This document shows positions 20,377-29,698 of a DNA stretch of 64,000 bases, one piece after another. Position 1 is the first letter of the stretch. Each line of letters starts with the position of its first letter. The position numbers were made by a program, and so were the translations under genes. The notes under the pieces are model-generated. The model made no database searches and had not been told where the DNA came from. It saw nothing but the letters and a program-made list of their open reading frames with translations. Source of the DNA: Ruegeria atlantica (lineage in GTDB: Bacteria > Pseudomonadota > Alphaproteobacteria > Rhodobacterales > Rhodobacteraceae); assembly GCF_013032505.1 (NCBI RefSeq), contig NZ_WQCG01000004.1, positions 248,001 to 312,000 of the forward strand, in the 5' to 3' direction.

Positions 20377-21633
20377 ATGTCCGAAAACGCAACAGCGGCT
20401 CGACGCAGCGCGATCTATCTGCTGGATCAGATACTGGGGGAAGGACGGCTGCTGTCCGAATGTTTGGCCGCCGGCGCACTGGATCGTCTGGGGCCAGAAG
20501 ATCGCGCACGTGCGCAGCGCCTGACGTTGGAAACCCTGCGTGGGTTGGAACGTGCGGATCGTCTATTGGACAACCACCTGAATCGCACCCCCGCTTTGAC
20601 TGTTCATAACGCCCTGCGCCTTGGCGCGGTTGAGCTGTGCCACGGAGAAGCGGCGCATGGGGTGGTGAATTCCATGGTCGAGATCGTAGGTAGGTCACGC
20701 AAGCACGGGCGCCTGAAGGGTCTGGTGAACGCAGTGCTGCGCAAAGTGGCCGCCGAAGGGCCGGAAGCGTGGCCCAAAATGCGCGTTCCGCGTTTGCCGG
20801 AATGGCTGCGCGAACCGCTGATCATGGCCTGGGGCGCAGAGGCTGTTGCAGGCATGGAGCAGGCACAGTTTACGGGCGCGCCGCTGGATATCTCGCTGAA
20901 ACCCGGCGCAACCGGCCCCGGAGAGGCGCTGCCAACGGGTTCAATGCGGTTGCACGAAGCAGGTCAGGTTTCGGCATTGCCGGGCTATGGCAAAGGCGAT
21001 TGGTGGGTTCAGGACGCGGCGGCAGCTATACCTGTCCGAGTTCTGGCACCAAAACCCGGTGAAAAGACTCTGGACCTTTGCGCGGCGCCGGGTGGCAAGA
21101 CGCTGCAACTTGCCGCCGCAGGGGCCGACGTGACAGCGCTGGATGTGTCCGAAAGCCGTTTGGAACGGGTGCGCGAGAATCTCAAACGCACCGGGCTGAC
21201 GGCCACGGTCATCGCAGGTGACGCGCTGGAACATCAGGGTCAATATGACGCCATTCTGTTGGATGCACCCTGTTCCGCTACAGGCACGATCCGTCGCCAC
21301 CCGGACCTGCCCTTCGCCAAAGACGGATCGGAATTCGGCGCATTGATCGAACTGCAGGCGCAGATGCTTGCCCATGCTTGGAACCTTCTGAAACCGGGCG
21401 GGCGGCTGGTGTATTGCACCTGTTCGTTACTGCCGGATGAGGGCGAGGTGCAGGTCGAAGAAGCTCTGGACCAATTTCCGGATATGGCGGTGGATCGCGC
21501 GGCGTTGAACATTGCCGGTATCGAGCCGGAATGGACCACTGAAGAAGGTGGTCTGCGCCTGCGGCCCGATTACTGGCCGGATCGCGGTGGAATGGATGGG
21601 TTCTATATCGCGTGCCTGAACAAATCGACCTGA
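20377..21633 (+). CDS. rsmB: RsmB/NOP family 16S rRNA m5C methyltransferase
   Basis: A 418-aa protein with an N-terminal NusB-like helical domain (residues 1-130) and a C-terminal SAM methyltransferase domain. Motifs: SAM binding DLCAAPGGKTLQLA, the catalytic-site LLDAPCSATGTIRRHPD and the second Cys loop LVYCTCSLLPDEGE. RsmB of E. coli methylates C967 of 16S rRNA. This order of domains matches RsmB rather than RsmF. It heads a rightward series with heparinase II/III, purH, lspA and M16 peptidases. Confidence 0.93.
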   Translation: MSENATAARRSAIYLLDQILGEGRLLSECLAAGALDRLGPEDRARAQRLTLETLRGLERADRLLDNHLNRTPALTVHNALRLGAVELCHGEAAHGVVNSMVEIVGRSRKHGRLKGLVNAVLRKVAAEGPEAWPKMRVPRLPEWLREPLIMAWGAEAVAGMEQAQFTGAPLDISLKPGATGPGEALPTGSMRLHEAGQVSALPGYGKGDWWVQDAAAAIPVRVLAPKPGEKTLDLCAAPGGKTLQLAAAGADVTALDVSESRLERVRENLKRTGLTATVIAGDALEHQGQYDAILLDAPCSATGTIRRHPDLPFAKDGSEFGALIELQAQMLAHAWNLLKPGGRLVYCTCSLLPDEGEVQVEEALDQFPDMAVDRAALNIAGIEPEWTTEEGGLRLRPDYWPDRGGMDGFYIACLNKST

Positions 21634-21723
21634 CTTCACGCTTTTCGATGACTTGACGATCGCCCCGGTCTATCGTTGGGTCTCAGGCGCCAGCAGAGCG
21701 CAAGGGGCAGAGTAACGAGCGTC

Positions 21724-23463
21724 ATGTCAAAGACAGATACCATGACCGATCGGTTGACACGGTTTCAGAACCGTCTCTACGCGCGGCTCAGCCAGCGGCG
21801 CAAGGCGGTCTCGGGGTTTGTTGGCGAGCCGGAACCGCGCACGGTAGGCTCATTTGCGCGTGGGCGTCAGTTGGTGGCTGGGAATTTGCTGTTTGCTGGC
21901 TATCTGGTCGAGGCGCAGGATACCGGGCTGTGGGACGTGGTCGCGCCCAGCACCGGGTTCGACAATGAACGCCACGGTTTTGCCTGGTTGGATGACTTGG
22001 CCGCAGTTGGTGACATGCGCGCCCGTGAAAAAGCACAGCGATGGGTTTGGGGCTGGATTGAGGCGCATGGCAGGGGCCATGGTCCCGGCTGGGCGCCGGA
22101 TCTGACGGGGCGGCGCGTGATGCGCTGGATCAACCACGCGATTTTCCTGCTGCGCGGTGCGGACGAGAAACAAAGCAGGATGTTCTTCCGTTCACTGGCG
22201 CAGCAGAGTTGGTTTCTGTCTAAGCGCTGGAAAGCAGCAACGCCGGGTCTGCCTCGATTTGAGGCGCTCGCCGGTCTGCTTCAGGCAGGTCTTGCACTTG
22301 AGGGGCTGGAACAGATGTCGGATCCCGCCCTGCGGGCCCTGGCCCGTGAATGTGACAGCCAGATTGACGAACAGGGCGGTATCCCGACCCGCAACCCTGA
22401 AGAACTACTTGAAGTTTTTATGTTGCTGTCGTGGACTTCGGCTGCGCTCAGCGAGTTGGGGCGGGGCACGCCCGCAGCGCAGGCGAGCGCCATCAAGCGC
22501 ATGGCCCCAACCTTGCGCAACTTGCGCCACTCGGACGGGGCGCTGGCCCGGTTTCATGGCGGTGGGCGCGGGGTTGAAGGGCGTCTGGATCAGGCGCTGG
22601 CGCAAAGTGGTGTGAAGCCATATCACGTTGCGGGTTTATCCATGGGATTTTCCCGACTTTATGCAGCCAGAACCAGCGTGATTGTCGATGCCAGCCCTCC
22701 GCCCAAAGGTGCTGCATCCTATAACGCCCATGCCTCGACCCTGGCGTTTGAACTCACGTCGGGCCGAAGACCGCTGGTGGTCAACTGCGGGTCGGGCGAA
22801 AGCTTTGGAATGGATTGGCGGCGTGCGGGTCGGGCGACACCATCGCATTCGACGCTGTGCCTTGATGGCTATTCAAGTGCGCGTCTGGCACCGCCGACGC
22901 CGGGCGCGGAACGTGAGGCTTTGGTGGATGCACCACATAAGGTGCCGATTGACTTTGAGGACGCCATTGAAGGCACGCGTTTCATGGCGGGTCACGACGG
23001 GTATACCAAGGTTTTTGGCCTAACCCATGCCCGCACTTTTGAGCTGCGCTTTGATGGGCGTGAGCTGGCCTGCGAGGACATTCTGCTGACGGCCACCGAC
23101 AAGGCGAAGCGGCAATTTGACAAAGCAATGGATGCTTCGGGCCTGAAAGGCATCGCTTTTGATATCCGGTTTCACTTGCATCCCGACGTTGATGCGGCGC
23201 TGGATTTGGGGGGTGCAGCAGTCTCGATGGCGCTCAAAAGTGGTGAGATCTGGGTTTTCCGCCATGATGGCGTGGGAAAATTATCTGTAGAACCAAGTGT
23301 TTATCTGGAAAAAGGCAGATTAAAGCCACGCGCGACAAAACAGATCGTTCTATCCGGGCGCGCAATGGAGTATGCGACCCGCATCCGGTGGACGTTGAGC
23401 AAGGCTCAGGACACAGCCTATGCCGTACGCGATCTGCACCGGGACGAGCCCGAGTTTGACTGA
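21724..23463 (+). CDS. heparinase II/III family protein
   Basis: A 579-aa protein with an N-terminal alpha/alpha-toroid (residues about 60-300) and a C-terminal beta-sandwich of the heparinase II/III family. The catalytic-type block [18 protein letters not shown] and the segment [20 protein letters not shown] match the family core. Members are polysaccharide lyases, but those next to rsmB and purH in this bacterial order have no proven substrate; envelope or capsular polysaccharide turnover is plausible. I placed the start at the ATG at 21724; a TTG 16 codons upstream is also possible. There is no obvious signal peptide, which is odd for a polysaccharide lyase. Confidence 0.87.
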   Translation: MSKTDTMTDRLTRFQNRLYARLSQRRKAVSGFVGEPEPRTVGSFARGRQLVAGNLLFAGYLVEAQDTGLWDVVAPSTGFDNERHGFAWLDDLAAVGDMRAREKAQRWVWGWIEAHGRGHGPGWAPDLTGRRVMRWINHAIFLLRGADEKQSRMFFRSLAQQSWFLSKRWKAATPGLPRFEALAGLLQAGLALEGLEQMSDPALRALARECDSQIDEQGGIPTRNPEELLEVFMLLSWTSAALSELGRGTPAAQASAIKRMAPTLRNLRHSDGALARFHGGGRGVEGRLDQALAQSGVKPYHVAGLSMGFSRLYAARTSVIVDASPPPKGAASYNAHASTLAFELTSGRRPLVVNCGSGESFGMDWRRAGRATPSHSTLCLDGYSSARLAPPTPGAEREALVDAPHKVPIDFEDAIEGTRFMAGHDGYTKVFGLTHARTFELRFDGRELACEDILLTATDKAKRQFDKAMDASGLKGIAFDIRFHLHPDVDAALDLGGAAVSMALKSGEIWVFRHDGVGKLSVEPSVYLEKGRLKPRATKQIVLSGRAMEYATRIRWTLSKAQDTAYAVRDLHRDEPEFD

Positions 23464-23485
23464 CGCCAAAAGGACCTTTGGACCC

Positions 23486-25075
23486 ATGACCGATCTTCAC
23501 CCCGTGCGCCGCGCGTTGCTTTCCGTTTCCGACAAGACCGGGCTGATCGAGCTGGGAAAGGCACTGGCCGAGCGCGGGGTCGAGTTGTTGTCGACCGGTG
23601 GAACCGCCAAGGCGCTGCGGGATGCAGGGCTTGAGGTGAAGGATGTCAGCGAGATCACTGGCTTCCCCGAGATGATGGATGGCCGTGTCAAAACACTGCA
23701 TCCCATGGTGCACGGCGGTCTGCTGGCACTGCGTGACAACGAAAGTCATGTGGCGGCGATGGACGAGCACGGCATCGGTGCGATCGATCTGCTGGTTGTG
23801 AACCTCTACCCGTTCGAGGCAACTGTTGCCAAAGGCGCTGATTACGACACCTGCATCGAGAATATCGATATCGGGGGCCCCGCGATGATCCGAGCGGCGT
23901 CCAAGAACCATGCGTTTGTCAACGTCGTCGTGGACGTTCAGGACTATGACGCGCTGCTTGGCGAATTGGCGGCCAATGACGATCAGACATCTTATGCGTT
24001 CCGTCAGAAGCTGGCACAGACGGCTTATGCCCGTACCGCGGCCTATGACGCGGCCGTGTCGAACTGGATGGCCGATGCGCTGGCCGCAGAGGCCCCGCGC
24101 CGTCGCGCTTTTGCCGGTGAGTTGAAACAGACTCTGCGCTATGGCGAAAACAGCCATCAACAGGCAGCCTTTTACACCGATGGCACCAACCGCCCCGGCG
24201 TTGCGACCGCCGTACAGCATCAGGGCAAGGAACTGAGCTACAACAACATCAACGACACTGATGCCGCATTCGAGCTGGTTGCCGAGTTCAACCCGGCCGA
24301 CACTGCCGCTTGCGCCATCATCAAACACGCCAACCCCTGTGGCGTGGCCAAAGGCGCAACCTTGCTTGAAGCCTACAAGGCCGCCTTCGACTGCGACCGT
24401 ACTTCGGCCTTTGGTGGCATCGTGGCATTGAACCAGCCTTTGGATGCTGAGACCGCACAGGAAATCACCGGGATTTTCACCGAAGTTGTGATTGCTCCCG
24501 GCGCATCAGACGAGGCGAAAGCAATCTTTGCCGCCAAGAAAAACCTGCGTCTGCTGACCACCGAAGCCCTGCCAGACGTGGCCGCCGGTGGCAAAATCGT
24601 GCGTCAGGTGGCCGGCGGCTTGCTGGTGCAGGACAAGGACAATGGCTTTGTCGGTATGGATGACCTGAAAGTGGTCACCAAGAAGGCCCCGACCGAGGAA
24701 CAGATGCGCGACCTGTTGTTCGCGTGGAAAGTTGCCAAGCACGTCAAATCCAATGCCATTGTCTACGTCAAGGACGGTGCGACCGTGGGCGTTGGTGCGG
24801 GGCAGATGAGCCGCTTGGACTCGGCCATGATTGCCGCGAAGAAAGCCGAACGTATGGCGGATGCGCTGGGCTTGCCGCAACCGCTGACTATCGGGTCCGC
24901 CGTGGCATCTGACGCATTCTTCCCCTTCCCCGATGGCTTGATGGAAGCGGCCGAGGCTGGCGCAACCTGCGTTATTCAACCGGGCGGCTCGATGCGGGAT
25001 GACGACGTGATCGCTGCCGCAGACGAGGCCGGTCTGGCCATGGTCTTCACCGGCATGCGCCACTTCCGCCACTGA
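23486..25075 (+). CDS. purH: bifunctional AICAR formyltransferase / IMP cyclohydrolase
   Basis: A 529-aa enzyme of the last two steps of purine synthesis (AICAR to FAICAR with 10-formyl-THF, then to IMP). The N-terminal cyclohydrolase domain begins [16 protein letters not shown] and contains [15 protein letters not shown]. The C-terminal transformylase has [12 protein letters not shown] and ends with the conserved [11 protein letters not shown] and GMRHFRH. The start at 23486 matches the family N-terminus and follows AAAGGACC. Its stop overlaps the lspA start by 1 bp (TGATG). Confidence 0.98.
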   Translation: MTDLHPVRRALLSVSDKTGLIELGKALAERGVELLSTGGTAKALRDAGLEVKDVSEITGFPEMMDGRVKTLHPMVHGGLLALRDNESHVAAMDEHGIGAIDLLVVNLYPFEATVAKGADYDTCIENIDIGGPAMIRAASKNHAFVNVVVDVQDYDALLGELAANDDQTSYAFRQKLAQTAYARTAAYDAAVSNWMADALAAEAPRRRAFAGELKQTLRYGENSHQQAAFYTDGTNRPGVATAVQHQGKELSYNNINDTDAAFELVAEFNPADTAACAIIKHANPCGVAKGATLLEAYKAAFDCDRTSAFGGIVALNQPLDAETAQEITGIFTEVVIAPGASDEAKAIFAAKKNLRLLTTEALPDVAAGGKIVRQVAGGLLVQDKDNGFVGMDDLKVVTKKAPTEEQMRDLLFAWKVAKHVKSNAIVYVKDGATVGVGAGQMSRLDSAMIAAKKAERMADALGLPQPLTIGSAVASDAFFPFPDGLMEAAEAGATCVIQPGGSMRDDDVIAAADEAGLAMVFTGMRHFRH

Positions 25076-25545
25076 TGCGTTATCGCCTGCTTCTCTGGGC
25101 CGCACTGGCTGCGTTTCTGATCGACCAGATCAGCAAGTATCTGGTCGTTCACGTGATGCGCGTGGCCGAAGGGAATATCGACGTCCTGCCGCCGCTGCTG
25201 GTGTTCAAATACGGTGAGAATCGGGGCATCAATTTCGGCCTGTTCCAAGGCAATACTGAGGCCGCCCGTTGGGCGCTGATTGGTGTTTCCGTCGCCATCT
25301 CGATCGGTGTTTTGCTGTGGCTCTGGCGATCAGCCCCGTCAAAACTGATGTTGATATGCGGTGGATTGCTGATCGGGGGCGCGATGGGCAATGTCATAGA
25401 CCGTTTGCTTTATGGCTATGTTCTGGATTTCCTGAACATGTCATGCTGTGGCATAAGCAACCCCTTTGTGTTTAACTTGGCCGATGTGTTCATTTTCGCC
25501 GGAGCGATTGGTTTGGTGCTGTTCGAAGGTAAAAAGCCCTCGTGA
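25075..25545 (+). CDS. lspA: lipoprotein signal peptidase (signal peptidase II)
   Basis: A 156-aa integral membrane aspartyl protease that cleaves the signal peptide of prolipoproteins. Four membrane helices are visible. The two catalytic Asp motifs are present: [16 protein letters not shown] and [12 protein letters not shown]. It is translationally coupled to purH. The next gene encodes a lipoprotein, one of its likely substrates. Confidence 0.96.
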   Translation: MRYRLLLWAALAAFLIDQISKYLVVHVMRVAEGNIDVLPPLLVFKYGENRGINFGLFQGNTEAARWALIGVSVAISIGVLLWLWRSAPSKLMLICGGLLIGGAMGNVIDRLLYGYVLDFLNMSCCGISNPFVFNLADVFIFAGAIGLVLFEGKKPS

Positions 25546-25595
25546 CGTGCCATTTGAAATGCGATAAAAGCGCCTGAAACAGGCTGGAGACTCTG

Positions 25596-26114
25596 ATGCG
25601 GCTGCCGCGTTCAATATTAGCTTTGACATTGGCCTTTGCGGCTGCGGGGTGTTCCGATATCGGACTGCGCCATCTCGAAGCACCCGGGCAGGGGCCAGAT
25701 GAATTCTCGGTTCTGCCTGTCAAACCACTGACACAGCCCAAGGATTACGCTTTTCTACCTGCGCCTACGCCAGGTGGTGAGAACCTGACCGATCCGAACC
25801 CCAAGGCCGAAGCCGTCGTTGCCCTTGGTGGGAGCGAGTCTTCGTTAAACGCAAATACGGCCATTCCGTCCACGGATGCCGCCCTTGTTACCGCCTCAAG
25901 CCGGTATGGCGTCCCGGCGAATACACGGCAGGTGGTGAACGCCGAGGATGCCGAGTTCCGGAGAAAGCAGGGCCGTTTGACGCGCTTGCGTTTGTTCAAT
26001 GTGGATCGTTACTCGCAGGTGTACCGGCGCGAAACACTGAACCCTGACATTCAGAACGAAGCCGCGCGTCGAGCCGGAATTGAAACACCTTCGTCGCCGC
26101 CGGTAGATGAATAA
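25596..26114 (+). CDS. DUF3035-type lipoprotein
   Basis: A 172-aa protein with a lipoprotein signal: hydrophobic LALTLAFAAAG then Cys at about residue 19 (AAAGCSD). The mature part is Pro/Asn-rich with DEFSVLPVKPLTQPKDY near its start and ends SSPPVDE. It resembles the DUF3035 family seen next to lspA and M16 peptidases in Rhodobacterales. Function unknown; the likely location is the inner face of the outer membrane. It lies 50 bp after lspA in the same direction. Confidence 0.82.
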   Translation: MRLPRSILALTLAFAAAGCSDIGLRHLEAPGQGPDEFSVLPVKPLTQPKDYAFLPAPTPGGENLTDPNPKAEAVVALGGSESSLNANTAIPSTDAALVTASSRYGVPANTRQVVNAEDAEFRRKQGRLTRLRLFNVDRYSQVYRRETLNPDIQNEAARRAGIETPSSPPVDE

Positions 26115-26195
26115 TCTTTAACTTTTCGTCATTAGCCTTGAACCCGCGCGGCGCAACCGTAGTTTGAACACCATAAATCAAACGGAGGACGCCCT

Positions 26196-27536
26196 ATGGT
26201 TCGGGCCCTGGCACTGTCGGCTGCCCTGATCGCCGCAACCCCTCTTGCCGCCAGCGAGGGGCATGAGGCGGTGACTACATTTACGCTGGACAACGGCATG
26301 GATGTCGTCGTGATCGAAGACCACCGCGCGCCTGTTGTGCAGCATATGGTGTGGTATCGCGCCGGGTCGGCGGATGAACCCGTAGGATCATCGGGCGTAG
26401 CGCATTTTCTTGAGCACTTGTTGTTCAAAGGCACTGACACATTGGCTCCGGGCGAATTTTCCGCGACCGTTGCAGCCAATGGCGGCACCGACAACGCGTT
26501 CACGTCATACGACTACACTGCGTATTTCCAACGTGTCGCAGCTGACCGGCTGGAATTGATGATGCGGATGGAAGCGGACCGGATGCGCAATATCCGACTG
26601 AGCGAAAATGATATTGTCACTGAACGCGACGTGATCCTTGAGGAACGCAACCAGCGCACCGACAACAGCCCGCGTGCGCTGTTCGGCGAGCAGATGAGCG
26701 CGTCGCAGTACCTCAACCACCGCTACGGTGTTCCGATCATCGGCTGGCGGCACGAGATGGAAACGTTGGACATGGAGGACGCGTTGTCCTTCTACCAAAC
26801 CCATTATGCGCCCAATAACGCTATTCTGGTCGTCACCGGTGATGTCGAACCAGACGAGGTCAAATCGCTGGCCGAGCAATATTACGGCGTGATCCCTGCC
26901 AACGCTGATCTGCCCGAGCGGGTCCGGTCGCAGGAGCCGCCGCAAACGGCAGAACGCCGTTTGACATACAAGGATGCGCGCGTGTCGCAGCCTTATGTTC
27001 AGCGTAGCTATCTCGCACCAGAGCGCGATCCGGGTGAGCAGGAAAAAGCGGCCGCTTTGTTCTTATTGGCGGAACTTTTGGGCGGCAGTACGACGTCATA
27101 CCTGAACGAAAAGCTGCAGTTCGAGCAGCAAAAGGCGGTCTATACCGGCGCTTTCTATCGTGGCGTTTCGTTGGACGACACCACCTTTGATCTGCTGGTC
27201 GTTCCGGCCGCGGGCGTGTCTTTGCAAGAGGCCGAGGATGCGATGGATCAGGCTGTTGCCGATTTCATTGCCGAAGGCGTGAACGAAGAGGATCTTGATC
27301 GGATCAAGATGCAGTTACGGGCAGCTCAAACCTATGCACGTGACAATGTGGACGGGATCGGCAATCGCTATGGCCGCGCGCTGACCAGTGGCCTGACTGT
27401 CGAGGATGTGCAGGCTTGGCCCGATATACTGCAGGCCGTTACCGGAGATGAAATCATCGCTGCCGCGCGCGAGGTGATACAACCGGAAACATCGGTCACC
27501 GGCTGGTTGATGCACGACGATGAGGTGACGCAATGA
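26196..27536 (+). CDS. M16 family zinc metallopeptidase (catalytic subunit)
   Basis: A 446-aa secreted pitrilysin-family protein: signal peptide (ALSAALIAATPLAAS), then the inverted zinc motif HFLEH at 70-74 and the downstream Glu in the ENDIVTERDVILEERNQR segment. Two M16 half-domains are present. Such bacterial periplasmic M16 proteins work with a partner lacking the zinc motif, as in mitochondrial processing peptidase. The next gene, overlapping by 4 bp, is that partner. Natural substrates are unknown. Confidence 0.92.
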   Translation: MVRALALSAALIAATPLAASEGHEAVTTFTLDNGMDVVVIEDHRAPVVQHMVWYRAGSADEPVGSSGVAHFLEHLLFKGTDTLAPGEFSATVAANGGTDNAFTSYDYTAYFQRVAADRLELMMRMEADRMRNIRLSENDIVTERDVILEERNQRTDNSPRALFGEQMSASQYLNHRYGVPIIGWRHEMETLDMEDALSFYQTHYAPNNAILVVTGDVEPDEVKSLAEQYYGVIPANADLPERVRSQEPPQTAERRLTYKDARVSQPYVQRSYLAPERDPGEQEKAAALFLLAELLGGSTTSYLNEKLQFEQQKAVYTGAFYRGVSLDDTTFDLLVVPAAGVSLQEAEDAMDQAVADFIAEGVNEEDLDRIKMQLRAAQTYARDNVDGIGNRYGRALTSGLTVEDVQAWPDILQAVTGDEIIAAAREVIQPETSVTGWLMHDDEVTQ

Positions 27537-28843
27537 AAAGGATATTCGCAACCCTGATCGCGTTCGTCGTCGCGCTGCCTGCATGGGCTGAGATCGAGAT
27601 CGAAGAAGTCACTTCTCCCGGCGGTATTAAGGCCTGGCTGGTCGAGGATCAGTCGATCCCCTTTGCAGCGCTAGAGCTGCGTTTTCGTGGCGGCACCTCG
27701 CTGGATGATCCCGATAAACGCGGCGCAGTTTACCTGATGAGCGGCCTGATCGAAGAAGGCTCAGGTGACATGGACGCTCGCACCTATGCGCGCGAGTTGG
27801 AGTCGCTGGCAGCCTCGTTCCGGTACAATGCAACCGATGACACGGTGTCGATTTCTGCGCAGTTTCTGACCGAAAACCGGGACGACGTGATCGACCTGCT
27901 GCGCACGACCATTCACGAACCCCGCTTTGATCAGGATGCTGTGGACAGGGTGAAAGCGCAGGTGCTTTCGGGCCTCAAATCCGACCAAACCGACCCGAAT
28001 GACATTGCAGGTCGCAACTTTGCGCAGATGGCATATGGCGATCATCCTTACGGAACCGAAGGTAAGGGCACGATCGAAAGCGTGTCAGCCCTGACCCGCG
28101 ATGACGTGGTCACAGCGTATGAGGATGTCTTTGCCAAAGACCGGATGTATGTCGGCGCGGTGGGAGATATCACAGCCGACGAGTTGGGCGCCTTGCTGGA
28201 TAAACTACTGGCCGACCTGCCGGAAACGGGCAAACAGATCCCAGAACGCGCAGATGTTTCCATCCCTGGTGGTGTCAGTGTGGTCGAGTTTGACACGCCG
28301 CAATCCGTGGCCTTGTTTGGTCAAGCTGGTATTGACCGCGACGATCCCGATTTCTTTGCCGCCTTCATCCTGAACCACATCCTGGGCGGTGGCGGATTTG
28401 AAAGCCGTCTGATGCAGGAGGTTCGCGAGAAACGCGGTTTGACCTATGGCATTGGCACTTATCTGGTGCCCAAGGATTTGGCTTCGGTCTATCTGGGATC
28501 CGTGTCATCCAGCAATGATCGCATTGCCGAAGCTGTCGAGGTGATCCGCGACGAATGGGCCAGAGCCGCGTCCGATGGTGTCACGCAAAAGGAACTGGAT
28601 GATGCCAAAACCTATCTGACCGGTGCGTATCCGCTGAGGTTTGATGGCAACGGGCAAATCGCCGGGATCATGGTCGGAATGCAGATGGAAGACCTGCCAA
28701 TCGACTATATCGCCACCCGCAATGACAAGGTGAACGCGGTCACGCTGGAAGAGGTGAACCGGGTCGCCGCAGAACTGCTCGACCCGGAGGCGCTGCATTT
28801 CACCGTGGTTGGCAAACCCGTGGGTCTGGAAACCACGAACTAA
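27533..28843 (+). CDS. M16 family peptidase-like protein (non-catalytic partner)
   Basis: A 436-aa paralogue of the preceding M16 protein with a signal peptide (ATLIAFVVALPAWA). At the place of HxxEH it reads YLMSGLIEEGSGD, so the zinc site is lost. Conserved M16 elements remain: RFRGGTSLDDPDKRGA and the glycine-rich GGGGFESRLMQEVREKRGLTY loop (within which the Arg/Tyr binding site of beta-type subunits lies). It most likely forms a heterodimer with the catalytic subunit, with which it is translationally coupled (ATGA). Confidence 0.9.
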   Translation: MKRIFATLIAFVVALPAWAEIEIEEVTSPGGIKAWLVEDQSIPFAALELRFRGGTSLDDPDKRGAVYLMSGLIEEGSGDMDARTYARELESLAASFRYNATDDTVSISAQFLTENRDDVIDLLRTTIHEPRFDQDAVDRVKAQVLSGLKSDQTDPNDIAGRNFAQMAYGDHPYGTEGKGTIESVSALTRDDVVTAYEDVFAKDRMYVGAVGDITADELGALLDKLLADLPETGKQIPERADVSIPGGVSVVEFDTPQSVALFGQAGIDRDDPDFFAAFILNHILGGGGFESRLMQEVREKRGLTYGIGTYLVPKDLASVYLGSVSSSNDRIAEAVEVIRDEWARAASDGVTQKELDDAKTYLTGAYPLRFDGNGQIAGIMVGMQMEDLPIDYIATRNDKVNAVTLEEVNRVAAELLDPEALHFTVVGKPVGLETTN

Positions 28844-28848
28844 GATAT

Positions 28849-28876
28849 AGGGGCTGAGCGCTGCTCAGCCCTTTTT
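28849..28876 (+). terminator. Rho-independent terminator of the M16 operon, overlapping the end of the convergent SDR gene
   Basis: GGGCTGAGC (28851-28859) pairs with GCTCAGCCC (28863-28871) around a 3-nt loop and is followed by TTTTT. It starts 8 bp after the M16 stop, and its right arm is also the last codons of the convergent SDR gene. Confidence 0.85.
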
Positions 28877-29674
28877 CATGCTGCGCAGCATCTGTCCCAT
28901 CATCTGGCCGAACTTGCCTGATCCTCGTTGGTAAAGTGCGCCATCGACGGCCAGAACCGTGCCGCTGATATAGCTGGCCAGATCAGAGCTGAGGAACAGG
29001 CAGGCGTTTGCCACGTCCTGCGGTTGACCCCAGCGGCCCAACGGAACGTCCTTGCGCAAGGCCTCTCCGGCATCCGGAGTGGGGGCCAGGCGTTTAGCCC
29101 CTTCGGTGCCCTCGATAAAGCCAGGAACGACCGAGTTCACGCGGATGCCCTCGACGCCCCATTCCATCGACAATGTGCGGGTAATCTGATCGACGCCTGC
29201 CTTGGCGGCACAGACATGAGCCTGTCCTTCGTAGGGCAGATACGATTGCGGAGCCGAGATGTTGATGATGCTCGCTCCGGGGCGCTTCAGGTAAGGATAG
29301 GCCCCCTTCATCACGTGGATCGTGCCCATTAGGTCGATATCGATCACGGTCTTGAACGCATTGACTGACATTTCCGCCGCCAATGCCGGGAAATTGCCTG
29401 CCGCGCCCGAGACCAACACGTCAAAGTCACCGAATGCATCGTGGAATTGCTTGAGGCCCTCGGCCACCGCCTCAGGGTCACGCACGTCAAACGCCGCACC
29501 GATGGCATCCTGTGCGCCCGCAGCTTTCAGTGCGGCAACGGTGTCATCGACCTTTTCCTGTGAACGGCTGGCGACGGCCAGTTTGGCACCCGAGGCCGCA
29601 AAGGCCTCGGCAATGCCGCGATTGATACCGCTGGTTCCGCCAATGACGATAACGGTTTTTCCTGAAAAATCCAT
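28865..29674 (-). CDS. SDR family oxidoreductase, peroxisomal 2,4-dienoyl-CoA reductase-like
   Basis: A 269-aa short-chain dehydrogenase. The cofactor loop is GGTSGINRG (12-20). At the catalytic position, where classical SDRs have YxxxK, the sequence is QAHVCAAKAG: Lys158 is kept but the Tyr position is Val154. Loss of that Tyr together with the Q-x-H context is a hallmark of DECR2-type 2,4-dienoyl-CoA reductases, which act on unsaturated acyl-CoAs with NADPH. The gene lies 24 bp after the ALDH16 gene in the deoC operon, so an aldehyde- or acyl-CoA-related role there is possible. Substrate uncertain. Confidence 0.85.
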   Translation of the reverse strand: MDFSGKTVIVIGGTSGINRGIAEAFAASGAKLAVASRSQEKVDDTVAALKAAGAQDAIGAAFDVRDPEAVAEGLKQFHDAFGDFDVLVSGAAGNFPALAAEMSVNAFKTVIDIDLMGTIHVMKGAYPYLKRPGASIINISAPQSYLPYEGQAHVCAAKAGVDQITRTLSMEWGVEGIRVNSVVPGFIEGTEGAKRLAPTPDAGEALRKDVPLGRWGQPQDVANACLFLSSDLASYISGTVLAVDGALYQRGSGKFGQMMGQMLRSMKKG

Positions 29675-29698
29675 GTAGGCCTCCCTTGGAGGGGAGCC

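Noticed and set aside
28865..29674. SDR gene as a pseudogene because the catalytic Tyr is lost
   Set aside because: The loss occurs in a context typical of DECR2-type reductases and the rest of the gene is intact.
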